This document shows, in pieces, positions 6,793 to 14,135 of a DNA stretch of 14,283 nucleotides. A program made the position numbers and the translations under genes. The stretch comes from Candidatus Cloacimonetes bacterium 4572_55 (GTDB taxonomy: Bacteria > 4572-55). The DNA is taken from the NCBI GenBank assembly GCA_002084765.1, contig NBMB01000082.1:1-14283 (forward strand). Reading direction: 5' to 3'. The notes beneath the pieces were generated by a model. That model had not been told where the DNA came from. It searched no databases and saw only the letters and a program-made list of their open reading frames with translations. The stretch's first letter is position 1; every line of letters starts with the position of its first letter.

Positions 6793-8022
6793 TTATTCAT
6801 ACCGCAGCGCGTCGATCGGGTCTAATTGCGAGGCTTTATACGCGGGAACCACGCCAAATGTCACGCCCACTGCGCAAGGAATTCCGAAGCCGACCCCATA
6901 CGTCCAGAGGGGAATCGCGGCGGGGAGCGGTGTGTTTGTCCGCACCAACAACGCGATCAGAATTCCGATGGTCAGACCGATCCCGCCGCCGATTAAACAG
7001 AGCGTGACCGCCTCGATCAGAAATTGCCATAAAATATTCAATTGCTTTGCGCCTAAAGCTTTGCGGATACCTATCTCTCTTGTGCGCTCCTTTACTGAGA
7101 CAAGCATGACGTTCATAATCCCGATTCCGCCGACCACGAGAGATATAGCGGCAACGCCAATCATCACCGCGTACGCCACCGCTGTGGTCTGCTTATATAC
7201 GTTGATAAGATTCTCATTGGTTGTCACAGTGAAGTTGTTCGAGTCCGAGTAAGGCACGCGGCGTATCCGTCGGAAATAGCCGATCACCTGATCCTGCGCT
7301 TCATCAAACCGACCCTCCTTTGCCTTGATCGATACTTCCAATGAGCGCCGGAATCCATAAATTTTCAAAAAGCTTTTCAGCGGCACAATGACGTAATTGT
7401 CCAAAGATTGACCAAACATATCACCCTGTTTTTCCATCACCCCGATAACCGTCATTTTCCAACTGCCCAGCTTGACAGTCTTTCCGACCGGGTCTTCCGA
7501 TGGGAACATATTTTCCGCCACGTCAAACCCCAGCACGCAGACCAATCGGGCGTGGGTGTTGTCAGAAAAAGAGAGGTATCGTCCGGCGATCACATTTTGG
7601 CTCTTCATATATTGCTGGAACAGATCGGTACCGCGTACCATCAGCGGCTGGCTGGTTTTTTCGTTGTATTTAATCCGCTTGAAGTTGTAGACGTTCGGCG
7701 AGATATAGCTGACCGCGGGACAGGCTTCTATCAAATTCTTCAGATCATCGGATCGAATATCGGGACGCTTCATATTTTCTCGGAACTGGTCGTTGCTCGT
7801 GATGATTATATCCATCTTTTGCACCATGAAGACGTCGCCGCCGAGATTGAGCAGCTCATCGACAAACAGCCGGTTCATGCCGTTCACGATTGAGACTATT
7901 GCAATAACCGCCATCACCCCGATAATAATGCCCAAAGTCGTCAGGATAGAGCGCAATTTATTGGTAAAGATAGCGGTTAACGCCATCTTCATATCTTCCC
8001 ATAATTGGAACAAAATTAGCAT
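6793..8022 (-). CDS. MacB-type ABC exporter permease 1 (MacB_PCD plus FtsX domains)
   Basis: This is the first of two paralogous MacB-like permeases. The 409 residues have the N-terminal membrane helix (about 24-46, RSILTTLGIIIGVMAVIAIV), a periplasmic MacB_PCD region with VLGFDVAENMFP and GKTVKLGSWKMTVIGV, and a C-terminal FtsX domain with three membrane helices. The coupling motif is KERTREIGIRKALGAKQLNI and the end is DPIDALRYE, matching permease 2. The N-terminus aligns with permease 2 from M1, which supports ATG 8022, though its ribosome-binding site is weak. A 125-nt AT-rich gap containing TATAAT separates it from the ATPase gene, longer than the spacing between most of the other operon members. 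It may therefore have extra transcription of its own. Macrolide, peptide or lipid-linked substrates are all possible for this family. Confidence 0.9.
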   Translation of the reverse strand: MLILFQLWEDMKMALTAIFTNKLRSILTTLGIIIGVMAVIAIVSIVNGMNRLFVDELLNLGGDVFMVQKMDIIITSNDQFRENMKRPDIRSDDLKNLIEACPAVSYISPNVYNFKRIKYNEKTSQPLMVRGTDLFQQYMKSQNVIAGRYLSFSDNTHARLVCVLGFDVAENMFPSEDPVGKTVKLGSWKMTVIGVMEKQGDMFGQSLDNYVIVPLKSFLKIYGFRRSLEVSIKAKEGRFDEAQDQVIGYFRRIRRVPYSDSNNFTVTTNENLINVYKQTTAVAYAVMIGVAAISLVVGGIGIMNVMLVSVKERTREIGIRKALGAKQLNILWQFLIEAVTLCLIGGGIGLTIGILIALLVRTNTPLPAAIPLWTYGVGFGIPCAVGVTFGVVPAYKASQLDPIDALRYE

Positions 8023-8147
8023 CGAATCTCTTTTTTAAATATATAAACGATTATAATCTGAATAATTCGTCACAAAGACAAATATAACACTTTAATTATC
8101 AACTATTAATCTGCGATAATCAGCGGATCGAACTCCGCGGTGACGAG
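8023..8147 (-). promoter_or_regulatory. AT-rich operon gap with a perfect -10-like element
   Basis: Between the ATPase and permease 1, the minus strand contains a perfect TATAAT (8050-8055), part of the palindrome ATTATAAT, 27 bp from the permease start. No -35 sits at ideal spacing: TTGTGA is 14 bp upstream and TTGTCT is 20 bp upstream. A small GCGGA/TCCGC stem near 8124-8139 has no U-tract. An internal promoter is possible but unproven. Confidence 0.25.
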
Positions 8148-8786
8148 TCATAAACGATTGGGATTTATTTTGTCGAATTCTATGGAGCCGTCCCGAAATC
8201 CGACCATCCGATGAGAATGCAGCTCAAGGATTTCCATCCCGATCTTGGTGTCCAGATTTCCAGTTGGTTCATCCGCGAGAATGATTGCGGGATTATTCAC
8301 CAAAGCGCGAGCAATCGCGACCCGTTGCCGCTGTCCGCCAGACAACTCATTTGGTTTATGTTCCGCTCGATCTGCCAATCCAACCCGATCCAGCGCGATC
8401 ATTGCCATCTTGCGGCGCTCTTTCTTTCTCCTTCCGCTGTAGATCAGAGGCAACTCGACATTATGCAAAGCAGTCGCTCTCGCTAACAGATTAAAGGTTT
8501 GGAAGATAAAACCGATCTCCCGATTGCGGATATGAGCCAACCGGCTATCATTCAGCTTGCTGACCTCTTCTCCCACGAGCCGGTAAGAGCCTCGGGTCGG
8601 CGTATCGAGGCAGCCAAGAATATTCATCAGCGTCGATTTCCCGGAACCGGAGGGACCCATAATCGCCACATATTCGTTGCGATCAATATTGAGCGAAACG
8701 CCTCGTAACGCGCGCACCTGGACCTCTCCCATCTGATAGACCTTTTCCACATCGACGATTTCAATTGCTACCCTATTTTTGGACAT
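8148..8786 (-). CDS. MacB/LolD-type ABC transporter ATPase lacking the H-loop segment
   Basis: This is the cytoplasmic ATPase of the MacAB-TolC-like exporter, 212 residues against about 225-235 in the family. Walker [10 protein letters not shown] (44-52), the [11 protein letters not shown] stretch typical of MacB/LolD, Q-loop FQTFNLL (Q96), signature [15 protein letters not shown] (148-162), Walker B IILADE (168-173) and the D-loop GNLDT are intact. After [10 protein letters not shown] (190) the sequence jumps straight to [14 protein letters not shown]. Family members have about 20 residues between these, including the T-I-(I/V)-(M/V)-V-T-H-(D/E) strand with the switch histidine. The reading frame is preserved, so this looks like a precise in-frame deletion around 8205-8220. 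AAGGAG seven nt before ATG supports the start. If real, ATP hydrolysis should be severely impaired; an assembly collapse is the alternative. Confidence 0.9.
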   Translation of the reverse strand: MSKNRVAIEIVDVEKVYQMGEVQVRALRGVSLNIDRNEYVAIMGPSGSGKSTLMNILGCLDTPTRGSYRLVGEEVSKLNDSRLAHIRNREIGFIFQTFNLLARATALHNVELPLIYSGRRKKERRKMAMIALDRVGLADRAEHKPNELSGGQRQRVAIARALVNNPAIILADEPTGNLDTKIGMEILELHSHRMVGFRDGSIEFDKINPNRL

Positions 8787-8811
8787 GCGTGGGCTCCTTG
8801 ACTATGATGGG

Positions 8812-10104
8812 CTATGATTTTTTATCTGGTCTCTTCGGCTTATTTTTCTCATCCTCTTTTTTAACCGAAGAGCCGTCCTGCAGATTCAACAAAATACGGT
8901 AAGGTCCTGTAATCACTTTGGTTCCCTCAGAAAGACCGGAGACAACTTCGATCGAAGTTTCGCTACTGATGCCGGTGATAATCTGTGTAAAATGCGCTGT
9001 TTTTTTGATTTTTCCAGCCCTATCCGACTCCTCTTTTACGATAAAAACGCCCTCGACTGCATCATCATTCTTTATTTCCGACTCGGGATCGGAAGGTTTG
9101 TCTGAATTTTCCTTTTCCAGCTCCGATAGACGGCGCATTACCACCGCCTGAATCGGTATAGCCGCGACGTCTTCTTTGACATGGGTAATGATAGAGATCG
9201 TGGAAGACATGCCTGGACGCAGTTTTGCATGATGACTCACAATATCGATTTTGACCATAAAATTGGTGATTTCCTGATCCGTGCCCCTGCCTCGGATCGT
9301 CGCCGTATTTGCGATCTCTCGAACCTCTCCAGTCAGGATCGTATCTGGGAGCGCGTCCACCTCCACCTCCACATTTTGTCCAGATTCCAATTGGACTACA
9401 TCGGTCTCGTCCACCTCGGCTACCGCCTCCATTTGCGTCAGGTCTGCGATGGAAAGCAGAACCGTGCCGGGATTGTTCATAGTCCCTGTGATCGCTGTCT
9501 CGCCCTCCTCGATATTCAATTGGGAGACTGTGCCAGCCATGGGCGCGGAGATCGTTGTCTTTTTCAGATTGGATCGAGCCTCCTCCAAAGTCGCTTTTGT
9601 CTCCTCGACCTGTTCTCGGGCAGATTTTACACGAGCTTTGTTCACCTCCACCTCTGTTTGAGCAATATCCAGCTCTTCTTGCGACGCCAGATCTTGGTCA
9701 AAAAGATTTTGTTTACGGGAATGGCTCAGCTCGGCTTGACGCAAATTCGCCTCAGCCAGTTCCTCACTCGCCGCTGCAGATCGGAGCATCGCCTTTGCTC
9801 GATTCACAGAAGATTGGTAGATCGCTGGGTCGATGCGGAGCAGAAATTGACCTTTTTCCACCCAATCCCCCTCTTCTGCTGCCAGTTCAGTGACCTGTCC
9901 CATCACATCCGCGCTGATGTTGACAATTGTCACAGGCTGAATCCGAGCCGGGGCTGTCACCTTTTCTACAATTTTTTCGATTTTTACCGGAGCAATTTCC
10001 ACCGCCAGACCTTTGTCCTTTTTCATAGTGATCTGGCCGATTATAATCCCAGCTACAACAAAAACGACGACAATCCCGATGATCCACTTTTTTTTATTCG
10101 ACAT
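8812..10104 (-). CDS. MacA-like periplasmic adaptor (membrane-fusion protein)
   Basis: This adaptor links the inner-membrane ABC permeases to the outer-membrane channel. The 430 residues begin with an N-terminal membrane anchor (about 8-27, IIGIVVVFVVAGIIIGQITM). The first lipoyl half follows (ISADVMGQVTELAAEEGDWV), then a long alpha-helical hairpin (about 98-190, Ala/Glu/Arg-rich coiled coil). The second lipoyl half is ISAPMAGTVSQLNIEEGETA, followed by a beta-barrel domain (MEAVAEVDETDVVQLESGQN) and a membrane-proximal domain. A charged insertion of about 35 residues (330-365, ELEKENSDKPSDPESEIKND) and a Lys/Asp-rich C-terminal tail (KKEDEKNKPKRPDKKS) are longer than in E. coli MacA. It lies 46 nt after the TolC-type gene and 25 nt before the ATPase. 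GGGGA precedes the ATG. Confidence 0.92.
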   Translation of the reverse strand: MSNKKKWIIGIVVVFVVAGIIIGQITMKKDKGLAVEIAPVKIEKIVEKVTAPARIQPVTIVNISADVMGQVTELAAEEGDWVEKGQFLLRIDPAIYQSSVNRAKAMLRSAAASEELAEANLRQAELSHSRKQNLFDQDLASQEELDIAQTEVEVNKARVKSAREQVEETKATLEEARSNLKKTTISAPMAGTVSQLNIEEGETAITGTMNNPGTVLLSIADLTQMEAVAEVDETDVVQLESGQNVEVEVDALPDTILTGEVREIANTATIRGRGTDQEITNFMVKIDIVSHHAKLRPGMSSTISIITHVKEDVAAIPIQAVVMRRLSELEKENSDKPSDPESEIKNDDAVEGVFIVKEESDRAGKIKKTAHFTQIITGISSETSIEVVSGLSEGTKVITGPYRILLNLQDGSSVKKEDEKNKPKRPDKKS

Positions 10105-10150
10105 GATCTATTTTCCCCGTGCGTGATGCAGGCTAAAAAATTTGAGGGAG

Positions 10151-11542
10151 CTATTTTCCCAAAACATAGTCCATATTGGCTTTTGCCGTTTCAAAATCAT
10201 AAATTGCCTCGATATGGGAGGTCTTTGCATTCGTATAACCCAGTTGCGCGGTATTCAGATCGACAATTGTCGCGACTCCGAGCCGATAGCGCTCCTCAGC
10301 TAACCGCAAATCCTCCTCAGCGGCTTTCAGACTTTCGCCTGCCTGCTTAATTCTCTCATGCGCCGTTGTCATATTCAGATAGGATTGCTTTACCTCCAGA
10401 GCAATGTCTAACTTCTTTTGATCCAAGTCCTTGCGGGAGGAATGTGCGGACAACTTGGATTGATCGTAGCTCGCTTCCCGTGAAAAACCATCGAAAATAT
10501 CAAACGAGAGTTGAACTCCGTAATTCCAGTCTTTAAAGCCGTCAAAAACATTAATCCAGTCGCCCAAATTCTCCTTGCTCTCAACGACATTGCCGGTCGC
10601 GTCATAAATAGGACTGTCATTGTTGCTCCAATTGTAGTTGCCATACAGAGATATTGATGGCAGATATCCGCGGCGTGCGCGTTTGACAGTGGCTTGCGCG
10701 CTTTTGTGGAGCATCCGACCCGCCTCCAAATCCAGCCGATTTTCGTATGCAATTTGCGTCAATTCTGTCGGTTCATTTGTTAGGATATCCGGACTCGCCG
10801 CGTCCGAATTTTCCTCAAACGCATCGAAATCCGCTATATCAATGTCTACGATCCCATAATCGATGTTCAGATCAATGCCCAAAGTTGAGGAAAGGTCGGC
10901 TTTTGACAGATTCACGTCGTTCTGAGCGTTAAGCAAATTCAGCTTTTTTTGCGCGAGCGTCGCTTTTGCTCTCAACACATCCGATTTTGCCGCGGACCCG
11001 ACCTCGTTCAAAGCCTGCGCCAATTCCAGTTGTTTCTCGCTCAGAGCCAAGTCCTCCTCCCGCACAGATTGAAGTCGGCGTTTTTTCAGCAGATCATAAT
11101 ATTTTTGTTGAACCAGATACGTGATCCCATTTTTGGAAAAACCTAAGTTCAACAATGAGGCTTGGGTAGATGCTTTCGCGGCTTTTAGATTGTAATAATC
11201 ATACCCGCCTCGAAACAAATTCTGGGTCGCGGAAAATCCGAATGAAGCCGACTTCTGATCAAAGCTCGACTTGACATTGCCAAAAAAACTTTCTCCACCG
11301 GAATTTGAAACCCGAGAGCTTAGAGATACCCCAGGCAAAAATCCAGAGCGCGCATGAGTAATATTTTTTTTCTGGGACTCCACATCATACTCTGACAAAG
11401 CCAGTTGGATATTGTTTTCGATCGCTATCCGCACGCACTTTTGCAGCGATAGCGGCTCTGAGAAATCTTCCGCGTACAGGCTTCCAACCCACATCGACAA
11501 TCCGACAAAAACGGACAAAACTCCTATAAGAAATCGCACCAT
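10151..11542 (-). CDS. TolC-family outer-membrane efflux protein
   Basis: This is the outer-membrane channel of the tripartite exporter and the first gene of the operon. The 463 residues begin with a signal peptide (MVRFLIGVLSVFVGLSMWVG, likely cleaved after SLYA). Two OEP repeats follow. The first starts SLQKCVRIAIENNIQLALSE and includes GFLPGVSLSSRVSN and a long coiled coil. The second has YENRLDLEAGRMLHKSAQAT, RRGYLPSISLYGNYNW and LSFDIFDGFSREA, and ends with AEERYRLGVATIVDLNTAQL. Each repeat supplies strands for the beta barrel and helices for the periplasmic tunnel. AGGAG lies 3 nt upstream of the ATG, slightly tight. The length is normal for the family. Confidence 0.93.
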   Translation of the reverse strand: MVRFLIGVLSVFVGLSMWVGSLYAEDFSEPLSLQKCVRIAIENNIQLALSEYDVESQKKNITHARSGFLPGVSLSSRVSNSGGESFFGNVKSSFDQKSASFGFSATQNLFRGGYDYYNLKAAKASTQASLLNLGFSKNGITYLVQQKYYDLLKKRRLQSVREEDLALSEKQLELAQALNEVGSAAKSDVLRAKATLAQKKLNLLNAQNDVNLSKADLSSTLGIDLNIDYGIVDIDIADFDAFEENSDAASPDILTNEPTELTQIAYENRLDLEAGRMLHKSAQATVKRARRGYLPSISLYGNYNWSNNDSPIYDATGNVVESKENLGDWINVFDGFKDWNYGVQLSFDIFDGFSREASYDQSKLSAHSSRKDLDQKKLDIALEVKQSYLNMTTAHERIKQAGESLKAAEEDLRLAEERYRLGVATIVDLNTAQLGYTNAKTSHIEAIYDFETAKANMDYVLGK

Positions 11543-11563
11543 TCACTCCTCCGATTATACTCC

Positions 11564-11592
11564 ATAATATTGGTTATATTGATCGCTTACAA
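11564..11592 (-). promoter_or_regulatory. Promoter for the efflux operon
   Basis: On the minus strand, TTGTAA (-35, 11587-11592) and TATTAT (-10, 11564-11569) are separated by exactly 17 bp. The -10 matches 5 of 6 and the -35 matches 4 of 6. Transcription would begin about 15 nt before the TolC-type ATG and would include its AGGAG. A second TATAAT (11554-11559) is too close to the start codon to serve. No operator palindrome was seen. Confidence 0.4.
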
Positions 11593-11729
11593 TAAAAAAC
11601 GATTTTCAGATACATGCCTCTGGCGAATTATTCAGCTTATACGAACGATTTTAAAACAGAGTTTCTTATTTTTCCATTGTTCCGATAAATTTCAAGGAGA
11701 AGCGGTAAAAGGCTGTCGAACTTCCCGAA

Positions 11730-11781
11730 CGAAAAACCCCCGAATCAGGGGAAATAAATCCGATGATTCGGGGGTTTTTCG
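11730..11781 (-). terminator. Strong bidirectional terminator after the DUF948 gene
   Basis: A perfect 18-bp inverted repeat: CGAAAAACCCCCGAATCA (11730-11747) and TGATTCGGGGGTTTTTCG (11764-11781) with a 16-nt loop. The T5/A5 tracts are within the arms, so it can work on both strands. It lies about 22 bp after the DUF948 stop codon and insulates the efflux operon. Confidence 0.85.
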
Positions 11782-11803
11782 TCTTCCACGTTCAGTCTAA
11801 CTT

Positions 11804-12220
11804 CTATTTTGAACGTCTGTTTTTTGGCTTTTTCTCTCGATTTTCCATAAATTTGTCGATCATACCCTTGCCCTTCATCATCCCAAAAGCTGCCGCGGCC
11901 AGACCCACAATCGAGGATTTATTGACTTTTGACAACATCTCGTTTTTAAAAATGGATATGTCCTCCGCAGTTTCTTCCAACAGTTCCAGGGAGGTCTCGA
12001 CATGGGAAATCTGGCGGTTGACGTTCTTGACTGTATGGTTCAAATCGCGAGTCAGATGCTCGATTTGACGGATGACCGGCGAAATATCTCGGTCTAAATG
12101 ATCGATAAACGTTTCGATCCGCCGCACGGTCTGGAGTACTTGATAAAACCCGTACAGCGCGCCGGCAAGAAGAAAAATTAAAGTTACCACGCCAAGTGCA
12201 ACAAGAAATTCTGTTGTCAT
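11804..12220 (-). CDS. DUF948-like (YtxG-like) membrane-anchored coiled-coil protein
   Basis: This 138-residue protein begins with a single transmembrane helix (about 5-27, FLVALGVVTLIFLLAGALYG). A long amphipathic coiled coil follows (about 28-95, VLQTVRRIETFIDHLDRDIS, then VIRQIEHLTRDLNHTVKNVN). A small hydrophobic Ala/Gly patch (GLAAAAFGMMKGKG) and a very basic tail (NREKKPKNRRSK) complete it. This layout matches DUF948 proteins such as Bacillus YtxG, whose biochemical role is unknown but which are linked to general stress in Bacillus. It lies next to a YtxH-like gene, the same pairing as in the Bacillus ytxGH operon. The ATG has GGGTGAT upstream. Terminators flank it on both sides, so it probably has its own promoter or depends on readthrough from the ytxH-like gene. 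Confidence 0.75.
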   Translation of the reverse strand: MTTEFLVALGVVTLIFLLAGALYGFYQVLQTVRRIETFIDHLDRDISPVIRQIEHLTRDLNHTVKNVNRQISHVETSLELLEETAEDISIFKNEMLSKVNKSSIVGLAAAAFGMMKGKGMIDKFMENREKKPKNRRSK

Positions 12221-12275
12221 AAGATTATCACCCGCATATAGATAAATATTTTTTTATAAAAAATTTTTAAGAATA

Positions 12276-12312
12276 GAAAAACCTTCCAAAGTATAAGCTC
12301 GGAAGGTTTTTC
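12276..12312 (-). terminator. Stem-loop terminator after the YtxH-like gene
   Basis: A perfect 12-bp inverted repeat: GAAAAACCTTCC (12276-12287) and GGAAGGTTTTTC (12301-12312), with a 13-nt loop. U-tracts are within the arm, followed on the minus strand by AT-rich sequence. It lies 27 bp after the YtxH-like stop and may attenuate readthrough into the DUF948 gene. Confidence 0.75.
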
Positions 12313-12338
12313 CAAATTTTTGCAACGCGGAAAAGGCT

Positions 12339-12692
12339 TTAAGCTTTGTCAGTCTCTTCCTTTTTCTCGGCGTTTTTTGGAGGATCTTCCTTAACAAGAT
12401 GCATCCTTTGCCCCGCTTTATCCTTCAAATGCATGGCATGCTCATGCCCCTGCTTTTTCAGAATAGCGACCTGCTCCTCTGCCCGATTCTTCAATTGAAT
12501 CGCCCGTTCTAAAGCCTGCTCGTAGCGTTTCTCGGCTTCCTCTTTCAGATCACGAGAACGGTTTGCCAGATCTCCTCGGGTCTCCATACCCGGCTTTGGC
12601 GCATAGAGTAGTGCCACCGACGCGCCGATCATACCGCCCAATAGAAATCCTTGCACAAAGCTCAAAAATGCGTCGTGATGTTCGGTTTTCAT
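12339..12692 (-). CDS. YtxH-like small membrane protein
   Basis: This 117-residue protein has the YtxH-domain signature near the N-terminus: a short hydrophobic helix (about 11-30, FVQGFLLGGMIGASVALLYA) running into APKPGMETRGDLANRSRDLK. A long charged helix follows (about 40-100, Glu/Lys/Gln-rich, with repeated KNRAEEQ/KKQGHEHA/KDKAGQR segments). The acidic-basic tail is probably disordered. YtxH-domain proteins are widespread, small and stress-associated, with unknown molecular function. The His-rich N-terminus (MKTEHHDAF) is mildly unusual. AGGGG precedes the ATG. It has a good upstream promoter and its own terminator. Together with the neighbouring DUF948 protein it resembles the ytxGH pair. 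Confidence 0.8.
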   Translation of the reverse strand: MKTEHHDAFLSFVQGFLLGGMIGASVALLYAPKPGMETRGDLANRSRDLKEEAEKRYEQALERAIQLKNRAEEQVAILKKQGHEHAMHLKDKAGQRMHLVKEDPPKNAEKKEETDKA

Positions 12693-12751
12693 TCTAATCC
12701 CCTATGGTTTTTTAAGTGAAAACATAATGAAAAATTCAAAAACAGCGATTC

Positions 12752-12780
12752 ATAATAAACTGTTTGAAAAAAATTTGCAA
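12752..12780 (-). promoter_or_regulatory. Promoter for the YtxH-like gene
   Basis: On the minus strand, TTGCAA (-35, 12775-12780) and TATTAT (-10, 12752-12757) are exactly 17 bp apart in an AT-rich intergenic stretch. Transcription would start about 50 nt upstream of the ytxH-like ATG. The element pair resembles the efflux-operon promoter (TTGTAA-17-TATTAT). Confidence 0.45.
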
Positions 12781-12845
12781 GTATAAAATGATCGCTTTCA
12801 ATTTTTCATCGGCTCACGGCGGAAGAGCGCGGTGACAATGATTTG

Positions 12846-14135
12846 TCAAATTACCGTATTATCAGGAATGATCGCGCCTTTCAGCACAATCACAATACCA
12901 TTGCTGATGCAATAACCGTTCTTTTCGTTCCTATATTCGCCCATATTACTTTTGTTTGTGATACTGACGTTCTGACCAATACGGACGTTTCGGTCGATAA
13001 TCGTTTTTTTGATATGGGAATTTTTCCCGATCCCATAAGGGGGAATTCCAGACGCCAGATCAGCCTCTCGCTCTTTCAAGGATTGATTGAAATCAATACC
13101 CATAAGCAGCGAGTCCTCGATCAGGCATCCCGTGTCAATGCGAGATCGGATCCCGATAATAGAGCGATGAATTTCCGCCTTTTTGATCACACTTCCTTCC
13201 GTCAGCATCGATTCCGTGATATGGGCGTCCAGAATTTTGTTAGGCGGCAGCAGTCGGGGACGTGTGAAGATCGTGGCTCCGTCTCGAAAAAAACTGAACG
13301 TCGGGGAGGGATGTTTTACCAATTCCATATTCGATTTATAGAAAGACTCTACAGTTCCAATATCTTCCCAATAATCGTTAAACATATAAGATTGAACTTT
13401 ATGGTTATGGATCGCTTCTGGAATCACCTCGCGGCCGAAATCGGTATGTGTGGGCGACTCTTTCAGCAGATGGGCCAAAAGGTCCGGTTTGAAAATATAG
13501 ATACCCATTGAGGCGATATAAGGCTTTTTATTAGCACTCTCCGGGTTCAGCCCCAATATTTTCGTGTCCACCTGCATGGATTTTAGTTCATCGCCGGTAG
13601 GTTTTTCCTTAAAGTCGATCACCCTGCCAGAGTCGTTGATTTTCAGCAATCCAAAACTGGACGTCTGCTCCTCGGTGACCGGCAGGACGGATAAGGAGAC
13701 GTCGGCTTTGGTATCTCTATGACGCGCGATAAACTCGCTGTAGTTCATACAATATAGATGATCACCGGAAAGGATGAGGTAATCTTTTACGCGTCTTTTT
13801 TCAAAATGCGTCAGATTGCGCCGGACTGCATCCGCAGTTCCTTCAAACCAATAGGCACCTTTAGAGGTCTGCTGCGCGGCCAATATTTCCACAAAAGAGC
13901 TCGAAAAATTAGAAAAACGATAGGTCTTCGTGATATGGTTGTTAAGAGACACGGAATTGAATTGCGTCAACACATATATCTTTCTGATACCAGAGTTGAT
14001 GCAATTGCTTAAAGGAATATCGATTAAGCGATATTTCCCGGCTAAAGGAACAGCGGGTTTTGCTCGCTCCAGTGTGAGAGGATACAGCCGGCTACCGCGA
14101 CCCCCTCCCAAAATGATTGATACGACGTTTCTCAT
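12846..14135 (-). CDS. glgC: Glucose-1-phosphate adenylyltransferase (ADP-glucose pyrophosphorylase)
   Basis: GlgC makes ADP-glucose from ATP and glucose-1-phosphate, the committed step of bacterial glycogen synthesis. The 429 residues show the nucleotidyltransferase signature [12 protein letters not shown] (10-21) with [20 protein letters not shown]. Also present are [12 protein letters not shown], the metal-site motif [12 protein letters not shown], the sugar-phosphate Lys in [15 protein letters not shown], and [19 protein letters not shown]-terminal left-handed beta-helix follows, with [29 protein letters not shown] and a C-terminal [13 protein letters not shown]. The pattern is closer to cyanobacterial and plant enzymes than to E. 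coli GlgC. That suggests 3-phosphoglycerate-type rather than fructose-1,6-bisphosphate control, which is inference. GGGAGG directly precedes the ATG. No glgA or glgB lies in the window. Confidence 0.95.
   Translation of the reverse strand: MRNVVSIILGGGRGSRLYPLTLERAKPAVPLAGKYRLIDIPLSNCINSGIRKIYVLTQFNSVSLNNHITKTYRFSNFSSSFVEILAAQQTSKGAYWFEGTADAVRRNLTHFEKRRVKDYLILSGDHLYCMNYSEFIARHRDTKADVSLSVLPVTEEQTSSFGLLKINDSGRVIDFKEKPTGDELKSMQVDTKILGLNPESANKKPYIASMGIYIFKPDLLAHLLKESPTHTDFGREVIPEAIHNHKVQSYMFNDYWEDIGTVESFYKSNMELVKHPSPTFSFFRDGATIFTRPRLLPPNKILDAHITESMLTEGSVIKKAEIHRSIIGIRSRIDTGCLIEDSLLMGIDFNQSLKEREADLASGIPPYGIGKNSHIKKTIIDRNVRIGQNVSITNKSNMGEYRNEKNGYCISNGIVIVLKGAIIPDNTVI

Noticed and set aside
9181-10350. 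A 389-codon plus-strand ORF opposite the adaptor and the end of the TolC-type gene
   Set aside because: It is antisense to two well-supported genes and its composition (His, Arg, Cys, Leu, Phe rich) is what the reverse complement of those genes yields. There is no recognisable domain or credible ribosome-binding site.
8139-12836. Shared CGCGGTGAC word after the ATPase gene and after glgC
   Set aside because: A 9-base match with differing flanks is too short to claim a repeat family.
12843-13511. A 222-codon plus-strand ORF opposite glgC
   Set aside because: It is antisense to a clear GlgC with all motifs intact, and the translation resembles no family.
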